Below, in pieces: positions 18,706-30,500 of a DNA stretch of 64,000 bases. The notes beneath the pieces were generated by a model. That model saw only the letters and a program-made list of their open reading frames with translations, did no database searches and was not told where the DNA came from. The stretch's first letter is position 1. The number at the start of each line of letters is the position of its first letter. Source of the DNA: Acidobacteriota bacterium (GTDB taxonomy: Bacteria > Acidobacteriota > Thermoanaerobaculia > Gp7-AA8); the NCBI GenBank assembly GCA_019244185.1, contig JAFATB010000010.1, forward strand, positions 1 to 64,000. Direction: 5' to 3'. The translations under genes were made by a program, and so were the position numbers.

Positions 18706-20928
18706 TCACCTCGTCACCATCTTCCGAAACTCCGTCCCCCGCGTGATCCGCTCCACCAGTTTCTCGCGCCGCTCGCCGGGGCCGGGGGCACGGTCGAGCA
18801 GCGCGTGGAAGACCTCGTTCACGAACGTCGCGTCGTCGATGCATTCGCTGCCGTAGTCGAGCGTGTGCACGAGGTCGTCGAGGTGCACGTCGCCGCGCGC
18901 GATGCGGGGCCAGACGGTCACCGGGTCGTAGCCGAGGCGGGCGATGAGAGCCATGACCGCATCGCGGCGCAGGCGGGCGGGCGCGAAGCGGGTGGACGAG
19001 TCGCGCCAGAGCGCGCGCTCGTCGAGGAGCGGCGTCGTGGTCATGCGAACGGCCGGGAGGTGGGCGGGGTGGGTGGCGGGAGGGGCGCCGCGGTCATCGA
19101 TGGATATCCAAGCAAAGGACGCGGCGAGCGGGCGTCGGTCGGAGGCGTGCGGATCGATGGCCGCCGGCGCGGTCGCGCGAGCGAAGTCGAAGGTCAACAC
19201 GTTGACTCCGTCGCGCCAAACGCGTGCGGGAGCGTTGACGGCGTAGTCGCGCCAGGCGTTGGACATCGGCGTTGTATCCGCGAGCGGCGTGCCGTTGACG
19301 GACACGCGCAGCGTCTGCGGCGGCAGCGACGGATGCGACATCGGCAGCGCGCTGAAGCGGATGACGCGATCTCGCGCGAACCAGCGCGGCACGCCGATCG
19401 TAGCGCGCGTGGCGATGGCCCAGCGGAACGCGCCGTCGCCTGCGCCTTCAGCCGCGGCCCAGCCGTCGCGGAAGAGCGGGTCTTCGGTCGTGGCGAGGCG
19501 GATGCTCCGCGCGCCGATGCCGAGGGCGAAGGCGCGGCGTTCGGCGTCGGTGGCGCGCTCGGCGAGGTAGTCTTCGCGGGCGTAGTGCAGCCGGAAGTTC
19601 TCGAGCGGCGAGGCGAGGAGCAGAGGATAGCTGCACATCCAGTTGCGCGTGGTCGTGTCGTCCGAGAAGCCCGCCGTGACGAGGAACGTGGCGGGATAGT
19701 GGTCGACGAGCCCGCGCGCGATGTCGAGGATCGACATCTGCCGCAGATCGGCCTTCCGTGGCAGGCGTTCGAGGTAGAAGCGCAGCGACACTTCCGACCA
19801 CGGCTCCGCGGTGAGCACGAGATCGCCGGGATGCGCGCGCTGATGGATCGCGGCGGCGATGCCGCGCCAGTCGAGCTTCTGAAACGCCTCGGTTCGCGCG
19901 GCGTGCCACGTCTGCGTGAGGAAGGCGGCGACGATCGCGGCAGCGAGGAGCGGCGCGAAGCGGCGTGCGACGAGACGCGCGAACGCGGCGACGCCGATGC
20001 CGGCGAGCACGAGGTAGCCGGTCAGCGCCGGCGTCACGTAACGCGTCGCGTAGAAGTGTTCGAACGCGCGGAGCGATGCGAGCGCGAGCGCGAGCGGCAG
20101 CAGCGTCATGCCGATCGTGACAGCGGCCAGCGTCCGGTCGCGCTGCAGGAGCGCAATCGCTCCCGCGGCGGCGAAGCAGAGCAGCGCGACCGCCGTGCGT
20201 CCGCTGCCGGTGCCGAGCGCGGAGACGGAGAAGTTGTGCAGCAGCGCCGTGAAGAACGCCGCGTCGAGGTGCGGAAAGCCCGGCCAGCCCGCGTCTTCGA
20301 CGGGCGTTGCCGCGTAGAGCAGCGGCAGGAGCGCGATCGCGAGGAACGAGGCGATCGCGGCGATCGTGAAGAAGCGGCGACGCGCCTTGTCGAGCAGCGC
20401 CGCAACACTCGCCACGACGAACGCCGAAACGAGCACCGGCGCCGCCGTCGCGGACGTGTACAACGTCAACAACACGACGGCGACAACCAGCCACGGCGAG
20501 CGGCCGCGCAGCAGCACCGCCAGCAACGCCGCGGTCGCAAACATTAGGAGCGCGTACGCGCGCGCCTCGCGGCTGTAATAGACGTGCAGCGGCGAGGCGG
20601 CGAGCAGCAAGGCGGCAGTGGCGGCGGCGAGCTCGTCGAACGAGCGCGCGGCGAGCCACACCAGCGCGATGGCGGCGATGCCGAACAGCGCCGGCGCGAG
20701 GCGTCCCGCGGTCTCGTCGCGCGCGACCAGTCGGGCGGCGAGCTGCGTCGCGTAGTACAGCGGCCCGTGCTCGGGCGAGAAGCCGGTCAGCCAGCGCCAC
20801 CACGGCTGCTGCAGCGCGGCGGTGGTGAGGTCGTGGTGCAGGATCTCGTCGAGCCAGTAACTCGGCTCGCCGAGGTGATCGAGGCGGAGGAACGCGCCGA
20901 GGAGCAGCGCCGCGGCAAGCAGCAGCAT
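18706..20928 (-). CDS. GT39-like membrane glycosyltransferase with C-terminal DUF4214-like module
   Basis: The 740-residue protein has about ten to twelve transmembrane helices in residues 1-360, with the GT-C landmarks YWLDEILHHDLT (acidic catalytic motif in the first loop) and HGPLYYA. A soluble part follows, including a beta-rich region around 480-600. The last about 55 residues (NEVFHALLDRAPGPGERREK onward) resemble DUF4214, a short helical module seen in surface and glycan-related proteins. It probably uses a lipid-linked sugar to glycosylate a periplasmic acceptor. The ATG overlaps the lipoprotein stop (TGATG), so the two are coupled. Confidence 0.78.
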   Translation of the reverse strand: MLLLAAALLLGAFLRLDHLGEPSYWLDEILHHDLTTAALQQPWWRWLTGFSPEHGPLYYATQLAARLVARDETAGRLAPALFGIAAIALVWLAARSFDELAAATAALLLAASPLHVYYSREARAYALLMFATAALLAVLLRGRSPWLVVAVVLLTLYTSATAAPVLVSAFVVASVAALLDKARRRFFTIAAIASFLAIALLPLLYAATPVEDAGWPGFPHLDAAFFTALLHNFSVSALGTGSGRTAVALLCFAAAGAIALLQRDRTLAAVTIGMTLLPLALALASLRAFEHFYATRYVTPALTGYLVLAGIGVAAFARLVARRFAPLLAAAIVAAFLTQTWHAARTEAFQKLDWRGIAAAIHQRAHPGDLVLTAEPWSEVSLRFYLERLPRKADLRQMSILDIARGLVDHYPATFLVTAGFSDDTTTRNWMCSYPLLLASPLENFRLHYAREDYLAERATDAERRAFALGIGARSIRLATTEDPLFRDGWAAAEGAGDGAFRWAIATRATIGVPRWFARDRVIRFSALPMSHPSLPPQTLRVSVNGTPLADTTPMSNAWRDYAVNAPARVWRDGVNVLTFDFARATAPAAIDPHASDRRPLAASFAWISIDDRGAPPATHPAHLPAVRMTTTPLLDERALWRDSSTRFAPARLRRDAVMALIARLGYDPVTVWPRIARGDVHLDDLVHTLDYGSECIDDATFVNEVFHALLDRAPGPGERREKLVERITRGTEFRKMVTR

Positions 20929-22103
20929 CAGGGGGTCTTCGGCACGACGACCCAGTTCGTCCAAACGCGCGCGCTCTCGTTGCCGTTCTTGTCGATCGCG
21001 GTCACGGCGTACTTGTACGCGATGCCGAGATCGGCGCGCGAATCGACCCAGCTGTTCGTCGTCACCGGCGGTCCGAGCGGGATGGTTCCCGCCTCCTTGA
21101 TGTTGACATGGCCGACGCCCTCGGTGCGGTAGAGGCGATAGCCGGCGAGGTCGGGCGCCTGCACTGGATCCCAGATCAACCGCACCGCGCCCGTCTCGAC
21201 GAGCGCCTCGAGTCCCGTCGGCGCGGGCGGCGCCACGAGATCCTTGAACGTCACCCGCGCGGGCGCGGAGGCATCGCTCTGCACGAGCGGCGGTCCGGAC
21301 GCGGCGACGGCGGTCACGCGGTATTCGTGCTCGCCGTACGGCGGCGCGTCGGTGAAGGTCGTCGTGGTGACGAGCGATGGATTGATCGGCGCGGCAAGCT
21401 CGCCCGGCGCTTGTCCCGGCGCGCTGCGGTAGATGTTGTAGCCGATGACGATCGGACCGCCGGTGCCGGTGGTCGTCTGCGTCGGCGCGGACCAGTTGAG
21501 CGTCACGCCTTCCGTCTTCGCGGTCGCTGCCAGTGACGCGGGCGGTACGGAGACGGGGAGCGGCACGAGGATGGCGAGATTCGAGTAGTCGCTGTGCGCG
21601 GTGCCGCCTTCCGTGACGACGGCGTAGTTGACGCGCACGGGGCGACCGTCGGCGGAGCGCGTCGGCGGCGTGTCGGTGTAGATGAGCTTCGCGCCGCTGG
21701 TGGCGGTCGAGAAGTTGGCCTTTTCTATGCTGTAAATCCTGTGGCTGAGCTTCGCGAACTGCACCTGCGAAATCGTCGGAATGCGTGCGAACTGTGCCTG
21801 CGGCTGCGGTTGCGTCGGATCGACGTTGCCCGGCTGCAGCGCGTTCGGATCGCGTCCGCCGGCGGGCACCGGAAGCTCTTCGTCGTAACGGTAAATCGAA
21901 ATCCGGCGTACGTTGGTGAGGCTGCGTCCGGCCGTCGTGAGCGCGGGATAGCTCCAGGACAGAATCACATTGTCGGCGCGCTGTGTTACTACTAGGTCGC
22001 TGGTCGCCTGCGGGATGATCGGCACGGGCGGCTTCGGGTCGCCGCGTTTGCCACAAGCCACGAGGACGAACACGGGGACGACGAGCGCCAGGAGTTTCTT
22101 CAC
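20928..22103 (-). CDS. Lipoprotein with fibronectin type III-like repeats
   Basis: The 391-residue product begins with a lipoprotein signal and lipobox LVAC, the mature protein starting CGKRGDPKPP. Two to three FN3-like beta modules follow (for example NVILSWSYPALTTAGRSL, YNIYRSAPGQAP, GYRLYRTEGVGHV). The mature N-terminus faintly resembles the CGxKG start of LptM-type lipoproteins. The start is a GTG 27 bp from the divergent glmS start. It is coupled to the downstream glycosyltransferase, so it may be an envelope partner or substrate of it; that is inference. Confidence 0.8.
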   Translation of the reverse strand: MKKLLALVVPVFVLVACGKRGDPKPPVPIIPQATSDLVVTQRADNVILSWSYPALTTAGRSLTNVRRISIYRYDEELPVPAGGRDPNALQPGNVDPTQPQPQAQFARIPTISQVQFAKLSHRIYSIEKANFSTATSGAKLIYTDTPPTRSADGRPVRVNYAVVTEGGTAHSDYSNLAILVPLPVSVPPASLAATAKTEGVTLNWSAPTQTTTGTGGPIVIGYNIYRSAPGQAPGELAAPINPSLVTTTTFTDAPPYGEHEYRVTAVAASGPPLVQSDASAPARVTFKDLVAPPAPTGLEALVETGAVRLIWDPVQAPDLAGYRLYRTEGVGHVNIKEAGTIPLGPPVTTNSWVDSRADLGIAYKYAVTAIDKNGNESARVWTNWVVVPKTP

Positions 22104-22130
22104 CGGCGCGAATTCTAAAGGACTTCGAAC

Positions 22131-23966
<1,836 letters not shown>

Positions 23967-24020
23967 CCGGCGCGGCCGGACTTACGGAACGACTGCGGCT
24001 ACAATCGCCGTCACTCCACC

Positions 24021-25487
24021 ATGCTCCTCATCCCCATCGGACGCGACGAGTCCGAGATCCGCCGCCACGCGTGGGTGTCGTACGTTCTCATCGCGCTGAA
24101 CATCCTCGTCTTCGTCGCGGTCGAGACGTCGATGCGCTCGTCGAAGATGGCCGGTCTGCAGCTCGCGTGGCAGGACGCGATCTCCTACCTCGGCCAGCAT
24201 CCGTATCTCACGCCGCCGCCGGAGATGGAGCGGATCCTCGGCCCGGGGCTGCCACAACAACTCGCCGCCGCGCGCCGCCTCGTGGCGAACCCGCCGCCTC
24301 CGGCGCTCATGGCGACGCAGCAGGCGGTGCTCGACCGGCTCGCGTCGACGGCGGTCGCGGGGTATCGACGTTTACCTCTGATCCACTACGGCTACGTCCC
24401 CGCCGAAGGCGGCGCGTGGCGGATGCTGACGTCGATGTTCATCCACACCGGCTTCCTGCATCTCATCGGCAATCTGCTGTTCTTCTTCCTGTCCGGACCG
24501 TTCGTGGAGGACGTGTTCGGGCGGCCGCTGTTCGCGTTCCTCTACATCAGCGGCGGCATCGCGGCGGCGCTGACGTACGTGCTCCGCCATCCCGACGGCA
24601 CGATCGCTCTCGTCGGCGCGTCTGGCGCGATCGCGGCGGTGATGGGGGCGTACTTCATCCGCTTCTTCCGCTCGAAGGTCGAGTTCCTGTTCGTGCCGCT
24701 GCTGTACCGTCCGACCTTCAACTTCCGCTTCTTCCTGCCGGCATTCGTGGTGCTGCCGCTCTGGTTCGTGCAGCAGTTCTTCGAGATGGCGGCCGAAGGC
24801 GCGGGCGGCGGCGTGGCGTTCTCCGCGCACGTGGGCGGGTTTCTCTACGGCGTCGCGTTCGCGTTCGTCGTGCGCGCGCTCAAGGTCGAAGAAAAGTACG
24901 TCGATCCCGCCGTGGCGAAGGAAACGACGTGGACGATGGATCCGCGCGTGACGCGCGCGCTCGCGGCGCGCTCCGTCGGCGACGTGGCCAGCGCGAAGCG
25001 CGAGCTGCAGTCGCTGCTGCGCGAGCAGCCGAAGCACGTCGAAGCGCTCCGTGTCGCCGTCGACGTCGCACTGCAGAACGACGAGCCGTCGATGCTCGAC
25101 TCGTGCGCGACGCGGCTCCTGTCCGTCTATCTCGAACAGAAGCAGAACGAGCTCGCGCTCGACCTCATCCACGAACTGCAACGCGAGCGTCTCCCGAAGT
25201 TCCTCGGCCGCGCCGCGGCGTTTCTCGAGCGCACGGACCGCGACGGCGCCCTGGCGCTGTACGAGGAGCTCGTGACCATCGATCCAAATGGACCGAATGC
25301 GGTGCCGTCGCTGGTGAAGCTCGGAACGCTGCTGCGGCTGACCGGCGACGTGACGCGGGCGCGCGCGGCCTTCGATCGCGCCCGTGCCCATCCGGCGTGC
25401 ACCGCCGAATGGGCACCGACGATCGACGCGAAGCTCGCGCAGCTCGGAGCGGCGGCTACGCCGTCCGTCCCGCCGTCGCGGGCGTGA
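24021..25487 (+). CDS. Rhomboid family intramembrane serine protease with C-terminal TPR-like region
   Basis: The 488-residue protein has a rhomboid core with the catalytic Ser201 in GASGAIAAVMG and His270 in SAHVGGFLYG. The loop after the first helix is long (about 90 residues), and the cytosolic tail after residue 300 is helical with TPR-like periodicity (degenerate repeats around 315-480). It should cleave transmembrane substrates in the inner membrane; substrates are unknown. A TACAAT hexamer lies 15 bases upstream of the ATG. The 3' end overlaps the convergent DUF4383 gene by 32 bp. Confidence 0.87.
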   Translation: MLLIPIGRDESEIRRHAWVSYVLIALNILVFVAVETSMRSSKMAGLQLAWQDAISYLGQHPYLTPPPEMERILGPGLPQQLAAARRLVANPPPPALMATQQAVLDRLASTAVAGYRRLPLIHYGYVPAEGGAWRMLTSMFIHTGFLHLIGNLLFFFLSGPFVEDVFGRPLFAFLYISGGIAAALTYVLRHPDGTIALVGASGAIAAVMGAYFIRFFRSKVEFLFVPLLYRPTFNFRFFLPAFVVLPLWFVQQFFEMAAEGAGGGVAFSAHVGGFLYGVAFAFVVRALKVEEKYVDPAVAKETTWTMDPRVTRALAARSVGDVASAKRELQSLLREQPKHVEALRVAVDVALQNDEPSMLDSCATRLLSVYLEQKQNELALDLIHELQRERLPKFLGRAAAFLERTDRDGALALYEELVTIDPNGPNAVPSLVKLGTLLRLTGDVTRARAAFDRARAHPACTAEWAPTIDAKLAQLGAAATPSVPPSRA

Positions 25488-25851
25488 TCACCGCGCGCGT
25501 CATGAACGCGCCGACGAGGAAGATCGCGCCGAGCGCGATGTGGATCAGGTGATCGACGGTCCCGAACATCAGCTGTCCCGGCAAAACCGTGAACATGCGG
25601 TCCGAGCCGGTGCCGAGCGCGAAGCCGACGATGCCGAGGAGCAGGTAGACCGCGCCGAAGACGAGACAGAACGTCTTCGCCGCGCTCGGCGAGCCCTTCA
25701 GGCCGATCCAGAGCGAGATGGCGCCGCTGACGAGGTGGACGATGTTGTGCGCGAGGGTGAGGTGTGCGCCGAGGAGAGCGGGCATTACGAAGCCGAGGAT
25801 ACCGACGAGCAGGAAGCCGATACCGAGAATGGTTGCGACTCGATTCGCCAT
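25456..25851 (-). CDS. DUF4383-like small membrane protein
   Basis: The 131-residue protein has four hydrophobic helices and the family-like sequence HNIVHLVSGAISLWIG followed by VFGAVYLLLGIVGF and HLIHIALGAIFLVGA. It is an inner-membrane protein of unknown function. It overlaps the rhomboid gene tail-to-tail by 32 bp, so the two transcripts could form a short antisense duplex. A GGAGG-like sequence lies just upstream of the ATG. Confidence 0.8.
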   Translation of the reverse strand: MANRVATILGIGFLLVGILGFVMPALLGAHLTLAHNIVHLVSGAISLWIGLKGSPSAAKTFCLVFGAVYLLLGIVGFALGTGSDRMFTVLPGQLMFGTVDHLIHIALGAIFLVGAFMTRAVITPATAGRTA

Positions 25852-25883
25852 GGGGCCCCTCCTTTTTTATTGAGGGACTTATG

Positions 25884-26960
25884 TTAACGCGTAATCCAGC
25901 CGCCGCCGAGACAAAGATCAGCCTGGTAGAAAACGACCGCCTGTCCCGGCGCGACGCCCCTCAGTTTCTGCGCGAACGACACGCGCGCGCGATCGCCGTC
26001 CAGCGGCGTCACCATGGCCGCGACGTCCGCCATGCGCGAACGCACGCGCGCCTGCACCTCGATCGGTCCTGACGGCGGCGCGCCCGCGATCCAATGCACG
26101 CGCTGCGCGACGAGCTCGTCGCGCTCGAGCGCGGATGCAGATCCGACGACCACGCGCTTCGTGAACGGGTTCACATCGACGACGTACGTGCGCTCCGCGC
26201 TGCCGCCCAGATCGAGGCCGCGGCGCTGGCCGATCGTGAAGTGGTAGTAGCCGTCGTGCGTGCCGACGACGTTGCCGTCGACGTCGACGATCTCGCCCGC
26301 GTGCTCGCCCGGCGCAATCCCCGCCTCGCGCTCGACGATCGCTGGATATCCATCTTTCTGCGGCACGAAGCAGATCTCGTACGACTCTTTCTTGCGCGCG
26401 ACGCTGAGGCCCGCCTCTTCCGCGATGCCGCGCACTTCCGGCTTCGTGAGCTCGCCGAGCGGAAAGAGCGCCTCCGCCAACTGCGCCTGCGAGAGCTCGA
26501 ACAAAAAGTACGACTGGTCTTTCGCGAGGTCGCGCGCCTTTCGCAACGCGAAGCTACCGTCTTCACGCGTGATCCGCGCGTAGTGCCCGGTCGCGATTTT
26601 CTCGGCGCCGATCGCAATCGCTTTCTGGTGAAACAGATCGAACTTGACGTGCGTGTTGCACAAAACGCACGGACTCGGCGTCGTGCCCGCCAGATATCCC
26701 TGCACGAACGGCGTCACGACTTTGTCGTGAAAATTCGCCTCGAGGTTCAGCGTGAAATGCGGGATCTCCAATCGCCACGCGACGCGCCGCGCATCCGCCA
26801 GGTCGTCGATCGTGCAGCAGCCGCCGTACGTGGTGTCGGCATTGCCGAGGTTGTCGTACATCTGCATCGAGAGACCGACGACGTCGTGCCCCTGCGATTT
26901 CAGCAGATACGCGGCCGTCGACGAATCGACTCCGCCCGACATCGCGACCGCGATTTTCAT
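25884..26960 (-). CDS. mnmA: tRNA-specific 2-thiouridylase
   Basis: MnmA makes s2U34 in the tRNAs for Lys, Glu and Gln, using ATP and sulfur relayed from a desulfurase. The 358-residue product has the PP-loop AMSGGVDSS near the start, Cys101 in the CVLCN motif and Cys197 in EICFVP (nucleophile and persulfide cysteines of the family). The ATG at 26960 is chosen because the PP-loop follows directly; the frame is open upstream. It is divergent from the response regulator across 43 bp. Confidence 0.95.
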   Translation of the reverse strand: MKIAVAMSGGVDSSTAAYLLKSQGHDVVGLSMQMYDNLGNADTTYGGCCTIDDLADARRVAWRLEIPHFTLNLEANFHDKVVTPFVQGYLAGTTPSPCVLCNTHVKFDLFHQKAIAIGAEKIATGHYARITREDGSFALRKARDLAKDQSYFLFELSQAQLAEALFPLGELTKPEVRGIAEEAGLSVARKKESYEICFVPQKDGYPAIVEREAGIAPGEHAGEIVDVDGNVVGTHDGYYHFTIGQRRGLDLGGSAERTYVVDVNPFTKRVVVGSASALERDELVAQRVHWIAGAPPSGPIEVQARVRSRMADVAAMVTPLDGDRARVSFAQKLRGVAPGQAVVFYQADLCLGGGWITR

Positions 26961-26988
26961 CCAACGCTCGCTAACGGAGGACATCAGG

Positions 26989-26994
26989 CATAAT
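26989..26994 (+). promoter_or_regulatory. -10-like element CATAAT before the response-regulator GTG
   Basis: CATAAT is followed by 9 bases and the GTG at 27004, with no Shine-Dalgarno, in the gap divergent to mnmA. Confidence 0.4.
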
Positions 26995-27003
26995 TCCACC
27001 GCC

Positions 27004-27393
27004 GTGGACGTAGCAGTGCAGCCGATTTCGGTGTTGGTCGTGGACGACGATCCGAGTATTCGCGGACTCGTCATGGCCGCGCTGCGACGCGATGCCCGCA
27101 GCTATCGCTTCCTCGAAGCACCCAACGGCCGCGAGGCGCTCGACCTGATGCGCAGCGAACATCCCGACGTGGTCGTGCTCGATCTGATGATGCCTGTCCT
27201 CAGCGGCTGGGACGTGCTCCGCGAACGCGCGAACGACGAGGCGCTGCAGAAGATCCCGGTGATCGTCGTGAGCGCGAACCGCGATCCCGAAGTCGCCACC
27301 GCCGTCACCAGCGGCATCTGCGCGTTCCTCCCCAAGCCCTTCGACATCGGCGCCCTGACGGCACTCGTGCGCAGCTGCGTCGCACCGGGGTGA
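27004..27393 (+). CDS. Receiver-only response regulator (CheY-like)
   Basis: The 129-residue protein is a single receiver domain with the acidic pair in VLVVDDDPS, the phospho-acceptor Asp60 in VVLDLMMP, the conserved Ser/Thr region VIVVSANRD and Lys in FLPKPF. There is no output domain, so it must act through protein partners. No histidine kinase is in the window. The GTG start fits the upstream CATAAT. Its stop is followed within 4 bases by a long inverted repeat shared with the end of metH. Confidence 0.9.
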   Translation: MDVAVQPISVLVVDDDPSIRGLVMAALRRDARSYRFLEAPNGREALDLMRSEHPDVVVLDLMMPVLSGWDVLRERANDEALQKIPVIVVSANRDPEVATAVTSGICAFLPKPFDIGALTALVRSCVAPG

Positions 27394-27396
27394 CGA

Positions 27397-27572
27397 CGGA
27401 AGACGACGAGAGCGCCTCCGGCGGGCCGGCACGGCCGGCAGCGCTAAGGGCCTAGCCTAGACGCACGCGAGGTCGCACTGATCGCGCAAACAGCAGCCGC
27501 ACGTGCGTACTGGCTAAGCCCTTAGCGCTGCCGGCCGCGCCGGCCCGCCGGAGGCGCTCCCGTCGTCTTCCG
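27397..27572. repeat. 61-bp near-perfect inverted repeat of the GC-rich dispersed family
   Basis: The arms 27397-27457 and 27512-27572 match as inverted copies with about three mismatches and enclose a 54-bp loop. The loop holds GCAGCCGCACGTGCG (27493-27507), which is also part of the units at 35570 and 55767. The right arm forms the metH stop codon and last residues. The left arm follows the response-regulator stop, so the hairpin could end both convergent transcripts. Confidence 0.85.
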
Positions 27573-30500
27573 GCTCGTACGCCAGATTGGGCGCGAGCCA
27601 GCGCTCGGTTTCGGCGACCGTCATGCCTTTGCGTTTGGCGTAGTCGGCAACCTGGTCGGGACCGATTTTGCCGACGGCGAAGTAGCGGGATTGGGGGTGG
27701 GCGAAGTAGAGACCGCTGACGGAGGCGGCGGGCGTCATGGCGAAGGACTCGGTGAGGTGGATGCCGAGATGGTCGGCGCCGAGGAGTGTGAAGAGCGTTT
27801 GCTTTTCGGTGTGATCGGGGGAGGCGGGGTAGCCGGGGGCGGGGCGGATGCCGCTGTACTTCTCGTCGATGAGGTCTTCGTTGGAGAGCGTCTCGTCGGG
27901 CGCGTACCAGGAGCGGCGCAGGTCGCGGTGGAGTTTCTCGGCGAGCGCTTCGGCGAGGCGATCGGCGAGGGCTTTGGTCATGATCGAGTTGTAGTCGTCG
28001 TGATCGCGCTGGAAGCGCGCGACGATCTCCTCGACGCCGATGCCCGCGGTCACGGCGAAGCCGCCGACGTAATCGTTCGCCGGCGCGATGAAGTCAGCGA
28101 GGGCGAGGTTCGTGCCGCTGTTTGTCTCCTGTTGCTGGCGGAGCGTGTGGAAGCGTGCGCCGTCGACGAGGATGTCGTCGCCGTCGCGTTGCGCGGGCCA
28201 GATGCCGTAGACGGCGCGCGCGGTGAGGAGGCGTTTCTCGATGATCTCGGCGAGCAGCTTGCGCGCGTCGTCGTAGAGCTCGCGTGCGCGCGGCTCGTCG
28301 AGGATTTGCGGATAGCGCCCGCGGAGCTCCCACGTCTGGAAGAACGGCGTCCAGTCGATGAACGGCTCGAGCGAATCGAGCGGCACGTCGTCGAGCGTGC
28401 GTACGCCGGTGAACGGCGGCGGGACGGGCGCGAAGTCGAGCTTCGGCGCGCGGCGGCGTGCTTCGGCGAGCGGCAGGATGACGCGGTCGCCGGCGTGGGC
28501 TTCCTGTTGTGCGCGGAGGCGCGCGAATTCTTCCGCGGTCGTGCGCGCGAACTCATCGCGTTTGTCGGTGAGCAGTGCGTTCACGACGCCGACGGCGCGC
28601 GAAGCGTCGAGCACGTGGATCGTCGGCGCGTGATAGCGCGGCGCGATTTTCACGGCGGTGTGCAGCTTCGAGGTGGTGGCGCCGCCGATGAGGAGCGGGA
28701 TGCGGAAGTTGCGGCGTTCCATCTCGCGCGCGACGTGGACCATCTCGTCGAGCGACGGCGTGATGAGGCCGGAGAGGCCGATGAGATCGACGTTCTCGGC
28801 GATCGCCGTGTCGAGAATTTTCTCGGAGGACACCATCACGCCGAGGTCGAGGACCTGGTAGTTGTTGCAGCCGAGAACGACGCCGACGATGTTCTTCCCG
28901 ATGTCGTGCACGTCGCCTTTCACGGTGGCCATGAGGATTTTTCCGCGGACGGACGTATCGCCGGCCTGCGCTTTTTCCGCTTCCATGTAGGGAAGCAGAT
29001 ACGCCACCGCTTTCTTCATGACGCGCGCGCTTTTCACGACCTGGGGGAGGAACATCTTGCCGGCGCCGAAGAGATTGCCGACGACGTTCATGCCGTCCAT
29101 CAGCGGACCTTCGATGATCGAGAGGCCGGTCGGGTACGTCTGGCGCGCTTCCTCGACGTCCTGCTCGACGTGGTCGACGATGCCTTTCACGAGCGCGTGC
29201 GAGAGCCGCTCTTCCACGCTCCCGTTGCGCCATTCCTCCGCTTCTTTTTCGGCGGCCTTGCCTTTGCCTTTGACCGTTTCCGCGAACGCGATCAGGCGTT
29301 CGGTGGCGTCGGGGCGGCGGTTGAGGAGGACGTCTTCGACGAGCTCGAGGAGGTCTTTCGGAATCTCCTCGTAGATGCCGAGCTGGCCGGCGTTGACGAT
29401 GCCCATCGTGAGGCCGGCGCGGATCGCGTGATAGAGAAACGCCGCGTGCATCGCCTCGCGCACGACGTTGTTGCCGCGGAACGAGAACGACACGTTGCTG
29501 ATGCCGCCGGACGTGCTGGCGAGCGGGAAGCGTTCGTGGAGCTGGCGCACGGCTTCGATGAAGTTGATGCCGTACGCGTTGTGCTCGTCCATGCCGGTGG
29601 CGACGGTGAGCACGTTGACGTCGAAGATGACGTCGCACGGATCGAAGCCAACGTCGCTCACGAGAATGTCGTACGCGCGCGAGCAGATCGCGACCTTGCG
29701 CTCGACGGTGTCGGCCTGGCCTTGCTCGTCGAACGCCATCACGATCACGGCGGCGCCGTAGCGTCTGCAGAGGCGCGCGTGTTCCTTGAAGACTTCTTCG
29801 CCTTCCTTGAGCGAGATCGAGTTGACGACCGACTTGCCCTGCAGGCATTTGAGGCCCGCCTCGAGCACCGACCACTTCGAGCTGTCGACCATGATCGGCA
29901 CTTTGGCGATGTCGGGCTCGGAGCCGATGAGGTTGAGGAACGTGGTCATGACCTTCTCGGAGTCGAGGAGGCCTTCGTCCATGTTGACGTCGAGGATGTT
30001 CGCGCCGCCGTCGATCTGCTGCCGCGCGACGCGCAGCGCGCCTTCGAGATCGTTCGCCTTAATGAGCTGCGCGAACTTCGGCGAGCCGGTGACGTTGGTG
30101 CGCTCGCCGACCATGATGAAGTTCGAGTCGGGGCGCACGGTGAGCGGCTCGAGTCCGGAGAGGCGCAGGTAGCGCGGCGGATCCGCCGGGACGCGCGGCG
30201 CGAACGCGCGCACCGTTTCAGCGATGAGACGGATGTGATCGGGGCCGGTGCCGCAGCAGCCGCCGACGAGGTTGAGCCAGCCGTTCGACGCGTAGTCGCG
30301 CAGCGTGTCGGCCATCATGCGCGGCGTCTCGTCGTAGCCGCCGAGCGCGTTCGGGAGGCCTGCGTTCGGATAGCAGGACATGAAGACGTGCGCGAGCGAC
30401 GAGAGCTCCTCGACGTGCGGGCGCATGTCTTCCGCGCCGAGGGCGCAGTTGATGCCGACGGCGAGAAGGGGAGCGTGGCGGATCGAGTTCCAGCACGCTT

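Noticed and set aside
22104..22130. glmS ribozyme
   Set aside because: Only 27 bp separate glmS from the divergent lipoprotein gene, too short for the ribozyme, and no conserved core is present.
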